This document shows, in pieces, positions 1 through 5,975 of a stretch of 8,596 bases of DNA; within the stretch, counting starts at the first letter, position 1, and the number at the start of each line of letters is the position of its first letter. The position numbers and the translations under genes are program-made. The stretch is from an uncultured Colwellia sp. (GTDB lineage: Bacteria; Pseudomonadota; Gammaproteobacteria; Enterobacterales; Alteromonadaceae). The notes below the pieces were generated by a model, which ran no database searches, was not told the origin of the DNA, and saw only the letters and a program-made list of their open reading frames with translations. The DNA lies in assembly GCA_913020705.1 (NCBI GenBank), contig CAJWBY010000180.1, positions 1 through 8,596 on the forward strand. Direction: 5' to 3'.

Positions 1-786
1 GAATATTACTTAACTGATATTATTGCGGCTTGTCATAATGAAGGGAAAGATATCGCAACGGCACATCCTGAGTCAGAAGTTGAGGTTGAAGGTGCAAATA
101 ATCGACTACAACTTGCGACATTAGAACGTGCCTTTCAATTACGAAAAGCTGAAGAAATAATGTTAGCAGGAGCTAGTTTACGTGATCCTTCTCGTATTGA
201 TATTCGAGGTGATCTTGTCATAGGACAAGAAGTTCAAATAGATATCAACTGTATTTTTGAAGGTGAAGTTGTATTAGCTCATGGCGTTAAAGTTAGCGCA
301 AACTGTATATTAAAAGATTGTATTATTGGTGAAAATACAATAATTAAACCAAACAGTATTATTGAAGGGGCTGTTGTAGGTGATGATTGTTCTATAGGGC
401 CCTTTGCTAGACTTCGCCCTGGTACAATAATGAACAAAGACTCTCATGTAGGTAATTTTGTAGAAATGAAAAAAACCATCTTAGGTGAAGGAAGTAAAGC
501 AGGTCACTTAACTTACTTGGGTGATACTACAATAGGACAAAAAGTAAATATAGGCGCTGGAACAATTACTTGTAATTATGATGGTGTTAATAAATTTCAT
601 ACAAGTATCGACGATGGCGCTTTTGTTGGTTCAAATAGCTCATTAGTTGCTCCTGTATTTATTGGCGCTAATGCTACCGTTGGCGCAGGTTCTGTTATTG
701 CTAAAGATGTAGAGGCTGAAGAGTTAGCTGTAGCAAGAGGTAAACAAAGAAATATTTCCTCATGGAAAAGACCAACCAAAAAGTAA
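1..786 (+). CDS. glmU: Bifunctional GlmU, N-acetylglucosamine-1-phosphate uridyltransferase / glucosamine-1-phosphate acetyltransferase (5' end missing)
   Basis: GlmU makes UDP-GlcNAc in two cytoplasmic steps: acetylation of glucosamine-1-phosphate by the C-terminal domain, then uridylylation by the N-terminal domain. The window opens inside the gene, with frame 1 open from base 1, and contains 261 codons. Compared with the roughly 456-residue E. coli protein, about 194 N-terminal residues are missing. What remains starts with the end of the pyrophosphorylase domain, including the [11 protein letters not shown] segment whose Asn ligates Mg2+ in E. coli. It continues with the linker and the left-handed beta-helix of hexapeptide repeats. 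Acetyltransferase signatures are intact: [23 protein letters not shown] with the catalytic His, [13 protein letters not shown], and the tail SSWKRPTKK. An internal ATG at 160 is not the true start, because homology continues upstream of it. A strong terminator follows at once, so the downstream regulator and glmS probably have their own promoter. In related genomes atpC usually lies upstream. Confidence 0.97.
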   Translation, partial: EYYLTDIIAACHNEGKDIATAHPESEVEVEGANNRLQLATLERAFQLRKAEEIMLAGASLRDPSRIDIRGDLVIGQEVQIDINCIFEGEVVLAHGVKVSANCILKDCIIGENTIIKPNSIIEGAVVGDDCSIGPFARLRPGTIMNKDSHVGNFVEMKKTILGEGSKAGHLTYLGDTTIGQKVNIGAGTITCNYDGVNKFHTSIDDGAFVGSNSSLVAPVFIGANATVGAGSVIAKDVEAEELAVARGKQRNISSWKRPTKK

Positions 787-806
787 TAATTTACTTTATT
801 GAAAAT

Positions 807-835
807 AAAGAGTCGCTATATGCGACTCTTTTTTA
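807..835 (+). terminator. Intrinsic terminator after glmU
   Basis: A perfect 10-bp stem (AAAGAGTCGC at 807-816, GCGACTCTTT at 822-831) closes a 5-nt TATAT loop. It is followed by a run of T that overlaps the right arm (829-834). It lies 21 bases after the glmU stop codon. This is a classic Rho-independent terminator. Confidence 0.9.
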
Positions 836-953
836 TTTCCTGAAATCAGTAATATCAAAACAAATAAAATATAGAAATAAACATTTATTTTAGATAAAAA
901 TTCAAAGAATAAAAGAGCAATAAAGGTATAAATAAGAGTAAAATAAATAAATA
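836..953. other. Very AT-rich spacer upstream of the glmR promoter
   Basis: This spacer is almost entirely A/T, with many AATAAA-like words and A-tracts and no credible open frame. The part next to the -35 box (about 930-953) resembles an UP element that would contact the RNA polymerase alpha subunit. That role is inferred from composition only. I see no other feature in it. Confidence 0.35.
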
Positions 954-982
954 TTGCCATAAAAGCATACTTTTGTTCTAAT
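954..982 (+). promoter_or_regulatory. Predicted sigma70 promoter of the DeoR regulator-glmS operon
   Basis: TTGCCA (954-959) and TCTAAT (977-982) each match the sigma70 consensus hexamers at five of six positions and are separated by an ideal 17 bp. Transcription would begin near 989, giving a leader of about 60 nt before the regulator's ATG. An AT-rich stretch lies directly upstream. No transcript data were available. Confidence 0.6.
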
Positions 983-995
983 AGCTTAAGTTATC

Positions 996-1035
996 AAACG
1001 AAACTTATTACGTAAGATAAGTGTCGAAACAAAAG
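996..1035. promoter_or_regulatory. Candidate operator for the DeoR-family regulator (autoregulation)
   Basis: CGAAAC occurs twice in the same orientation (999-1004 and 1025-1030), inside AAACGAAAC and TCGAAACAAAAG. Between them lies a perfect 8-bp palindrome, TTACGTAA (1008-1015). A further inverted pair, CTTTTGTT (970-977) and AACAAAAG (1028-1035), spans the -10 region. DeoR-family regulators often bind repeated sites containing CGAAA-like half-sites, and this block lies just downstream of the predicted transcription start, where a repressor would block RNA polymerase. A similar TTTCGAAACGAAA occurs inside the regulator's own coding region (1269-1281). Assignment is inferential. Confidence 0.35.
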
Positions 1036-1048
1036 ATATATAAAAAGC

Positions 1049-1810
1049 ATGTCAAAAAGAAACACTCAACAACGTCGCCACAACATTATCTCTGAGCTCA
1101 ATGAACACGGAGAAGTTAGTGTTGATAACCTTGCTAAAAAGTTTTTTACATCTGAAGTTACCATAAGAAAAGATCTGGCAGCGCTAGAGAATAGTGGATT
1201 GTTGCTAAGACGCTACGGTGGCGCGGTACCTTTACCTAGAGACATTATCGAACATAAACATGAAAAAGTTTCGAAACGAAAGGTTTCAATTGCCAGTAAA
1301 GCCGCTACATTAATCCGTGACCATAATCGTATTATTATCGATAGTGGCAGTACAACTTCAGCATTAGTAAAAGAGCTTAATAGCAAGCAAGGTTTGATAG
1401 TTATGACAAACTCTTTAGCTATAGCTTCTGATTTACATGCATTAGAGAATGAACCAACATTATTGATGACCGGTGGTACTTGGGATACTCATTCAGAGTC
1501 GTTTCAAGGTCAAGTTGCTGAAAGTGTTCTTAGATCATATGATTTTGACCAGCTCTTTATCGGAGCCGATGGTATAGACATTGATCGAGGCACAACAACT
1601 TTTAATGAATTGTTAGGGCTGAGCAGAGTAATGGCTGACGTATCGCGTGAAGTCATTGTGCTAGTAGAGTCTGAAAAAATTAACCGTAAAATACCAAACG
1701 TCGAAATACCTTGGCAAAATATAGATATATTAATCACTGATGCTGATTTGTCTGATGATTTAAAAGCCAAACTTTTACAACAAGACGTTAATTTACTCAT
1801 TGCAAAATAA
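1049..1810 (+). CDS. glmR: DeoR/GlpR-family transcriptional regulator, probable regulator of glmS
   Basis: This is a 253-residue cytoplasmic sugar-phosphate-responsive repressor of usual family length. Residues 6-58 form the DeoR-type winged helix-turn-helix, with [22 protein letters not shown] (given here as [10 protein letters not shown] then [12 protein letters not shown]) and the family hallmark [10 protein letters not shown]. Residues about 80-235 form the DeoR C-terminal ligand-binding domain, with DSGSTTSAL (98-106), [10 protein letters not shown] (118-127), the TGG loop at 141-143, FIGADGID (170-177) and a conserved lysine region at 205-211. The ATG at 1049 begins where family members begin. 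Only a poor Shine-Dalgarno (AAAAG) is visible, so translation may be modest. glmS follows after 11 bases, which strongly suggests one operon and control of glucosamine-6-phosphate synthesis, with a hexosamine phosphate as likely effector. The symbol follows its genomic position in Alteromonadales and is unrelated to Bacillus GlmR. The regulatory target and effector are inferred. Confidence 0.85.
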   Translation: MSKRNTQQRRHNIISELNEHGEVSVDNLAKKFFTSEVTIRKDLAALENSGLLLRRYGGAVPLPRDIIEHKHEKVSKRKVSIASKAATLIRDHNRIIIDSGSTTSALVKELNSKQGLIVMTNSLAIASDLHALENEPTLLMTGGTWDTHSESFQGQVAESVLRSYDFDQLFIGADGIDIDRGTTTFNELLGLSRVMADVSREVIVLVESEKINRKIPNVEIPWQNIDILITDADLSDDLKAKLLQQDVNLLIAK

Positions 1811-1821
1811 AGGAAAAACTT

Positions 1822-3654
1822 ATGTGCGGAATCGTAGGTGCAGTAGCACAACGTGATGTAGTCGATATATTAGTTGAAGGTTTAAAACGCTTAGAATATC
1901 GTGGTTATGACTCAGCAGGTGTTGCTATTGTTGATAATGATAACCAATTAAAAAGAGTACGTCGTTTAGGAAAAGTACAAGAATTAGCAGACGCTCTGAC
2001 TATTACTCCTTTATCAGGTGGTATAGGTATTGCTCATACACGCTGGGCTACTCATGGCGCACCAAGCGAAGTAAACGCTCACCCACATATATCAAGTGAA
2101 AATATTGCTGTTGTACATAATGGCATTATTGAAAATTATGATGAATTAAGAAAACGCTTAAAAGGTGTAGGCTACGAGTTTGTTTCAGAAACAGATACTG
2201 AAGTTATTGCACACTTAGTTCACTTTGAACTTAAAACGTCAGATACATTACTTGAAGCGGTGCAGAAAACAGTAAAACAGCTTGATGGTGCATACGGAAC
2301 TGTAGTACTTGATACAGCTGATAAAAGTCGAGTTATTGTTGCCCGTTCTGGCAGTCCATTAGTCATTGGTTATGGTGTAGGTGAAAATTTTATTGCCTCC
2401 GATATGATGGCATTATTACCTGTTACGCGAAAATTTGCATTCCTTGAAGAAGGAGATGTTGCTGAAGTCACACGTTTCGAAGTAAATGTATTTGACGTAA
2501 ATGGCACTTCAGTAAAACGAGAAGCAAAAGAACAAGATATTAACCAAGAAAGCGGCGACAAAGGCGAATATCGTCATTACATGCTAAAAGAAACTTATGA
2601 GCAACCAACAGCTATTCGTAATACCTTAGAAGGTCGCTTGTTGGGTAATGTACTTGATATGAATACCTTCGGTGAAGGTGCTGATGAAATATTCAAAGGT
2701 ATTGAACACGTGCAAATTATTGCCTGTGGTACAAGTTATCATTCAGGCATGGTTGCCCGGTACTGGTTAGAATCATTAGCGGGTGTTTCTTGTAATATTG
2801 AGATAGCGAGTGAATTTAGATACCGTAAATCTCATGTGCCTAAAAATGCCATGATAGTAACAATTTCTCAATCAGGTGAAACGGCTGATACGCTTGCTGC
2901 TTTACGTTTAGCTAAAGATATTGGATATAAAGCGAGTTTAGTTATTTGTAATGTTGCCGGCTCATCACTTGTACGTGAATCAGATTTAGCCTTTATGACT
3001 AAAGCTGGCGTCGAAATTGGTGTTGCTTCAACCAAAGCATTTACTACGCAATTAGTTGGCTTATTAATGATGACTTTAGCCATTGGTAAACATCATGGAA
3101 TGAGTGAGCAACTTCAAAATAATATTGCAAGTTCATTAATGTCTTTACCTAGTAAGTTGGAGGAAGTGTTAGCACTTGCAAGCTCTATCGAAGGTTTAGC
3201 AGAAGACTTTGCGGATAAACACCATGCCTTATTCCTAGGTCGTGGTGACCAATATCCAATTGCAATGGAAGGCGCATTAAAGTTAAAAGAAATCTCATAT
3301 ATTCATGCCGAAGCATATGCTGCTGGTGAATTGAAGCATGGTCCATTAGCTTTAATTGATGCTGATATGCCAGTAATAGTTGTTGCCCCTAAAAATGACT
3401 TAATTGAGAAACTTAAATCAAATGTAGAAGAAGTACGGGCACGTGGTGGTTTGATGTATGTATTTGCTGACAGTGATGCAAACTTCTCAAGTGACGAAAC
3501 AATGAAAGTTATTAATGTCCCTGTTTGTGATGACATAATCGCGCCAATCGTTTATACCTTGCCATTACAGTTACTTTCATATTATGTAGCTATCATTAAA
3601 GGTACCGATGTCGATCAGCCAAGAAATTTAGCAAAATCAGTAACGGTTGAGTAA
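1822..3654 (+). CDS. glmS: Glutamine-fructose-6-phosphate aminotransferase (isomerizing), GlmS
   Basis: GlmS converts fructose-6-phosphate and glutamine to glucosamine-6-phosphate and glutamate, the first committed step of amino-sugar synthesis, in the cytoplasm. The 610-residue length matches the family (E. coli 609 with Met). The N-terminal class II glutaminase has the nucleophile Cys2 exposed after Met removal ([11 protein letters not shown]), HTRWATHG (72-79) and HNGIIEN (99-105). Two SIS domains follow: CGTSYHSG with Cys302, [10 protein letters not shown] from Ser349, [10 protein letters not shown], and the catalytic segment [19 protein letters not shown]. The C-terminal tail [11 protein letters not shown] carries the catalytic lysine (Lys605). 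A Shine-Dalgarno AAGGA begins on the last base of the upstream regulator's stop codon, seven bases before the ATG, so reinitiation coupling is likely. No glmS ribozyme-type leader fits in the 11-base gap. The enzyme is complete, with no missing key residue. Confidence 0.98.
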   Translation: MCGIVGAVAQRDVVDILVEGLKRLEYRGYDSAGVAIVDNDNQLKRVRRLGKVQELADALTITPLSGGIGIAHTRWATHGAPSEVNAHPHISSENIAVVHNGIIENYDELRKRLKGVGYEFVSETDTEVIAHLVHFELKTSDTLLEAVQKTVKQLDGAYGTVVLDTADKSRVIVARSGSPLVIGYGVGENFIASDMMALLPVTRKFAFLEEGDVAEVTRFEVNVFDVNGTSVKREAKEQDINQESGDKGEYRHYMLKETYEQPTAIRNTLEGRLLGNVLDMNTFGEGADEIFKGIEHVQIIACGTSYHSGMVARYWLESLAGVSCNIEIASEFRYRKSHVPKNAMIVTISQSGETADTLAALRLAKDIGYKASLVICNVAGSSLVRESDLAFMTKAGVEIGVASTKAFTTQLVGLLMMTLAIGKHHGMSEQLQNNIASSLMSLPSKLEEVLALASSIEGLAEDFADKHHALFLGRGDQYPIAMEGALKLKEISYIHAEAYAAGELKHGPLALIDADMPVIVVAPKNDLIEKLKSNVEEVRARGGLMYVFADSDANFSSDETMKVINVPVCDDIIAPIVYTLPLQLLSYYVAIIKGTDVDQPRNLAKSVTVE

Positions 3655-3680
3655 TAACTAAAGATATAAAATTATAAACG
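3619..3680 (+). other. attTn7: attTn7-type target site at the glmS 3' end, apparently unoccupied
   Basis: The last codons of glmS ([11 protein letters not shown]) are what TnsD of Tn7 recognises in E. coli, and the DNA here keeps blocks such as GCAAAATCAGTAACGGTTGA. Tn7 inserts about 25 bp after the stop codon, which would be near 3676-3680, at the start of the terminator stem. No Tn7 end sequence, 5-bp target duplication or transposase gene follows, so the site looks vacant. The recognition rule is established knowledge; use of the site in this organism is inference. Confidence 0.55.
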
Positions 3681-3703
3681 CCACTAACATTAGTGGCGTT
3701 TTT
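3676..3703. terminator. Intrinsic terminator after glmS, likely bidirectional
   Basis: An 11-bp perfect stem (AAACGCCACTA at 3676-3686, TAGTGGCGTTT at 3691-3701) closes a 4-nt loop ACAT. On the plus strand the right arm continues into five T (3699-3703). On the minus strand the stem is followed by a T-rich tail (TTTATAATTTTA), so it can also end the minus-strand gene at 3745-4080. It starts 22 bases after the glmS stop. Confidence 0.9.
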
Positions 3704-3744
3704 GTTTATTAGACTAAGAAAGGATTGATATTAGCTAATAATAT

Positions 3745-4080
3745 TTAGAAAACTCGATATTTTGCATATTCAGGATGTAAAGATAAAAAACCACACCAAG
3801 TACTAAAGTTGCTATAAGTAAAACCTTTATCTGTAGCCGTATACCAGTTCGATTGGCGTAATGCAGGTAACCTGAATTTAACTTTATAACCATCGATAGC
3901 AATATAGCAAGCAAGGCTTTCAGTAGTATTGTTTTTGATTCTTACTTGTGAAAATCCATCAGCATTCCGGCCATGTATGGTTTTAGTTTTAGGTTTTGCA
4001 TACACAATATTCATTATTGACAGTATAAATGCTATAAAAAATATTTTAAAAAGAAAGTTTTTCATTGAATTAGTTGTCAT
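3745..4080 (-). CDS. Small secreted protein of unknown function
   Basis: I do not recognise a family for this 111-residue protein. Residues 6-28 look like a Sec signal peptide: MKNFLFKIFF followed by a hydrophobic stretch ending in VYA, with predicted cleavage before Lys29. This gives a mature protein of about 83 residues in the periplasm or outside the cell. The mature part begins with a basic segment (KPKTKTIHGRN). It then alternates hydrophobic and polar residues in a way that suggests beta strands (VRIKNNTTESLACYIAIDGY), and the C-terminal half is aromatic-rich. Two cysteines only, Cys58 and Cys96, could form a disulfide after export. Met6 (ATG at 4063-4065) may be the true start, since the signal peptide begins there; neither ATG has a well-spaced Shine-Dalgarno. 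It has its own predicted promoter and shares the glmS terminator. Signal peptide, terminator and promoter together argue for a real gene. Confidence 0.7.
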   Translation of the reverse strand: MTTNSMKNFLFKIFFIAFILSIMNIVYAKPKTKTIHGRNADGFSQVRIKNNTTESLACYIAIDGYKVKFRLPALRQSNWYTATDKGFTYSNFSTWCGFLSLHPEYAKYRVF

Positions 4081-4128
4081 TCTCTTAAATGTGAATAAAG
4101 CAGTAGTTAATTGAAATTCTTTATAAAA

Positions 4129-4157
4129 GTATAGAACATTTATTTTTTTATTGAAAA
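4129..4157 (-). promoter_or_regulatory. Predicted promoter of the small secreted protein gene
   Basis: Reading the minus strand, TTTTCA (4157-4152) and TATACT (4134-4129) are separated by 17 bp and match the sigma70 consensus at four and five of six positions. Transcription would start near 4121, about 40 nt before the first ATG. The flanks are very AT-rich, so a chance match is possible. Confidence 0.4.
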
Positions 4158-4204
4158 AATATCGGAGTATTAGATAAAAATAACATTATTTATTTAAATG
4201 CCTA

Positions 4205-4233
4205 TTGAAAGCGCTCTTATATGGCACCATAAC
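4205..4233 (+). promoter_or_regulatory. Candidate promoter of the SapC-family gene
   Basis: TTGAAA (4205-4210, five of six to the -35 consensus) and CATAAC (4228-4233, four of six to the -10 consensus) are separated by 17 bp. The start would be near 4240, giving a leader of about 65 nt. The -35 box overlaps the first AAAGCGCT element, so a protein bound there would compete with RNA polymerase. A rival -10 (TATAAA, 4246-4251) lacks a matching -35. Confidence 0.35.
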
Positions 4234-4279
4234 TAATTGTAACATTATAAAAGCGCTAATAATCACAAACGAAAGCGCA
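4207..4279 (+). promoter_or_regulatory. Three direct AAAGCGC-type elements upstream of the SapC-family gene, candidate operators
   Basis: AAAGCGCT occurs at 4208-4215 and 4250-4257, and AAAGCGC(A) at 4272-4278, all in the same orientation. Start-to-start distances are 42 and 22 bp, close to four and two helical turns, which puts all three on one face of the DNA. The core AGCGCT is a CG-centred palindrome of the sort bound by LacI-family sugar regulators. The third element lies 26 bases before the start codon. The binding protein is not encoded in this window. Confidence 0.45.
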
Positions 4280-4304
4280 TGCAATTAAAGAGAAGAATAT
4301 TATT

Positions 4305-5069
4305 ATGGCTAACGTCGTCCCAGTAAGAAAAAATTTACACCAAAACATTAAAATTGCAACTAAACGTGGCTTAGAACATATTGCTAACCAACATATTGCT
4401 CCTATTTCAGCTAGAGAATACCCAAAAGCAGGAAATAATTTCCCTATATTTTTAGTAAAACAGCCTGAAGGAACTCGCTACCGCAGCGTTGTAATGTTAG
4501 GTTTAGAGTCGGGTGAAAACTTGTTTTATAAAAATGAAGCTTGGGAAGGTACATATATACCTCAAGGTATTGCAATGATGCCATTTGGTTTAGGTGTTGA
4601 TCCGGACAAAGAAAACACTTTAACAACTTATATCGATCTTGATAGCCAATATGTTGGTGAAGATAAAGAAAATGCTATATTTGATGCCGAAGGTAATGAT
4701 ACTGAATTTTATACAAATGTTCAGAATTCATTAGGTCGTTTGTTTGACAATGAAAACATGACTGAAAAGTTTATGGAAGAGCTTGTTGCAAATGACTTAT
4801 TGCAAGAGTTAGAGCTTCATATTAATTTCAGTACTGGTGAAAACAAGAAACTTGTTGGTTTATTTGGTATTGATGAGAAAAAGCTTCAAGAACTTAGTGA
4901 TGATAAAATTTTAGATTTTCACAAAAGAGGGCTTTTCGTTCCAATTCATGCCATGCTAGGTTCTGTTAGCCAAATTAATCGTTTAGCACAGCTTCGCAAT
5001 TTAGCTGATAGTCCACAGAAAGTAATTGGTATACAAGTTCAATTAGCTAAAGAAGCTGCTGAAGCATAA
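4305..5069 (+). CDS. SapC family protein
   Basis: This 254-residue protein matches the SapC family (about 250 residues), named after a Campylobacter fetus S-layer-associated protein. Seen here: an N-terminal lead with VVPVRKNLHQNIKI, then the characteristic block FPIFLVKQ (46-53), YRSVVMLGLESGENLFY (59-75), a conserved Trp80 and YIPQGIAMMPFGL (84-96), then a longer acidic helical part and a C-terminal segment LFVPIHAMLGSVSQINRLAQ. There is no signal peptide or membrane segment, so it is probably cytoplasmic; the S-layer name should not be taken as a function. In Alteromonadales and Caulobacter relatives, SapC genes often sit with TonB-dependent receptors and tryptophan-halogenase-like genes in sugar-uptake loci, but this copy stands alone. 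A purine-rich AAAGAGAAG (4287-4295) is a plausible ribosome binding site. It has its own terminator. Upstream elements suggest control by a LacI-type sugar regulator. Confidence 0.88.
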   Translation: MANVVPVRKNLHQNIKIATKRGLEHIANQHIAPISAREYPKAGNNFPIFLVKQPEGTRYRSVVMLGLESGENLFYKNEAWEGTYIPQGIAMMPFGLGVDPDKENTLTTYIDLDSQYVGEDKENAIFDAEGNDTEFYTNVQNSLGRLFDNENMTEKFMEELVANDLLQELELHINFSTGENKKLVGLFGIDEKKLQELSDDKILDFHKRGLFVPIHAMLGSVSQINRLAQLRNLADSPQKVIGIQVQLAKEAAEA

Positions 5070-5087
5070 TTGCTCAATAGTTTCATG

Positions 5088-5112
5088 AAAAGAGCTGCAA
5101 GGCTCTTTTTTT
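5088..5112 (+). terminator. Intrinsic terminator after the SapC-family gene
   Basis: An 8-bp stem (AAAAGAGC-type left arm at 5088-5095, GCTCTTTT at 5102-5109) closes a 6-nt loop TGCAAG, and the T run reaches 5112. It starts 19 bases after the stop codon, which makes the SapC gene monocistronic. Confidence 0.85.
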
Positions 5113-5145
5113 ATATCTAAATAAACTGATTGATACATTCTCGTA

Positions 5146-5151
5146 TATACT
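5146..5151 (+). promoter_or_regulatory. Possible -10 box of the DUF416 gene
   Basis: TATACT matches the sigma70 -10 consensus at five of six positions and lies 32 bases before the preferred GTG start. No good -35 box is found at 16-18 bp spacing; TTGATA (5130-5135) is too close. It is reported as weak because the preceding terminator requires a promoter somewhere in 5113-5182. Confidence 0.3.
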
Positions 5152-5182
5152 AGCTTTTTAAATTTCACCATTGAGAGTACTT

Positions 5183-5782
5183 GTGGCTATTCAACTTCCT
5201 TTTTCTCATTTAAGCCAATGGCAACAAATTGCCTTTTCCGCTGCATTATTAGAGCGAATGATCCCCAATTATAAAATGTTTGCTGAGCATGCAGAGTTTG
5301 GTGAGTTTTCTGTATTACGTAATCAGTTAGCACTTATTTGGCAATGGCTTGATAAAAATAATCGTTGTAAAATTAATTACGATGCTCAAATTAATAAATT
5401 AGAACCACAAATTCCAGACCCTCAAGAATTCGATTTTTTTGGTGTCTTTCCCGCTATTGATGCCACTATGGCCACCATGTCACTTTTACAAGCTATGCAA
5501 GATAAAGAAGTTCAAGGAGCAGAGATTGTTTCTCGACTATCAGAAAATAGTGTTAATTATTATGTTGAGTTGATTATTGCTGATCAACGAGAGCAAAATG
5601 ATGATAGTGAAATTACAGATAAAGAAATTGAAAAACATCCTCTTATGGAATGGGAGTTTGATACTCAAAACGAACTTTATTACGCTTTGAAAGACTCCCC
5701 AGAAACTAAAGAAACCTGTGTAAAGATTAAAGGAATGGTGCTTGAAGAAGGTTTATCAAATTTAGGTCTTGAAATTATTTAA
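5183..5782 (+). CDS. DUF416 family protein, YjaG-like
   Basis: This conserved protein of unknown function resembles E. coli YjaG (DUF416, 196 residues). Shared landmarks are the early LSQWQQIAFSAALLERMIPNY (helical, ERMxPNY-like), FxxxxEFGE, the LALIWQWL helix, a middle PDPQEFDFFGVFPAIDA stretch matching the family's FDxxGVxPAIDA signature, and the C-terminal HPLMEWEFDTQNELYYAL with an SNLGLEII tail. It has no signal peptide or membrane segment and is rich in acid residues and helix formers, so it is probably cytoplasmic. I chose GTG at 5183 because GAGAG (5173-5177) lies five bases upstream as a Shine-Dalgarno and the 199-residue product beginning M(V)AIQLPF fits family length. A TTG at 5171 would add four residues and overlap that site. 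In enterobacteria yjaG neighbours hupA; hupA is not here. Function is unknown. Confidence 0.88.
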   Translation: MAIQLPFSHLSQWQQIAFSAALLERMIPNYKMFAEHAEFGEFSVLRNQLALIWQWLDKNNRCKINYDAQINKLEPQIPDPQEFDFFGVFPAIDATMATMSLLQAMQDKEVQGAEIVSRLSENSVNYYVELIIADQREQNDDSEITDKEIEKHPLMEWEFDTQNELYYALKDSPETKETCVKIKGMVLEEGLSNLGLEII

Positions 5783-5816
5783 TTAAGCTATGGGTTACGT
5801 TTAAATAATATACTCG

Positions 5817-5854
5817 AAATAGGCCTATTGATTTAAATTGAATATCAAATAGGC
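5817..5854. repeat. Palindrome and hairpin built from three AAATAGGC copies
   Basis: AATAGGCCTATT (5818-5829) is a perfect 12-bp palindrome. AAATAGGC occurs at 5817-5824 and again, in the same orientation, at 5847-5854, with the inverted copy GCCTATT between. The middle and right copies can form a 10-bp stem with one bulged A and an 11-nt AT-rich loop. No T run follows, so it is not a classical terminator. It lies between the DUF416 gene and the serine hydrolase gene; its role is unknown. Confidence 0.5.
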
Positions 5855-5898
5855 GTAATAATATCTTTACTCCTTAGTTAAAGTAATTAAAAGATATT

Positions 5899-5928
5899 CT
5901 GACAAATACTAGCCCGCTCATCTCTATT
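5899..5928 (+). promoter_or_regulatory. Candidate promoter of the serine hydrolase gene
   Basis: CTGACA (5899-5904, five of six) and TCTATT (5923-5928, four of six) are 18 bp apart, with a start near 5935 and a leader of about 40 nt. A perfect TATAAT at 5953-5958 was not preferred because its start site would remove most of the ribosome binding site. Confidence 0.33.
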
Positions 5929-5975
5929 CAGTTACCTTCCCAAGTATATAAATATAATAAAAATTAGGATTAAAC

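Noticed and set aside
1811..1821. glmS ribozyme or riboswitch upstream of glmS
   Set aside because: Only 11 bases separate the regulator gene from glmS, which is far too short for the roughly 150-nt ribozyme, and that class is typical of Firmicutes.
1510..1851. Antisense open frame overlapping the DeoR regulator and the glmS start
   Set aside because: Its product is Ser/Thr/Ile-rich with no family resemblance. It is fully antisense to two strongly supported genes and lacks its own promoter or ribosome binding site.
3676..3744. Possible Tn7 insertion at attTn7
   Set aside because: No Tn7-type terminal sequences or transposition genes are present and the next gene is a small orphan, so only an empty target site is claimed.
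3929..4114. Plus-strand 61-codon frame opposite the small secreted protein gene
   Set aside because: It mirrors the hydrophobic signal-peptide region of the minus-strand gene. The minus-strand reading has a proper signal peptide, promoter and terminator, and this one has none.
5953..5958. Perfect TATAAT upstream of the serine hydrolase
   Set aside because: Transcription would begin about 10 bases before the ATG and cut into the AGGA ribosome binding site, and there is no matching -35 box. It is probably chance in AT-rich DNA.
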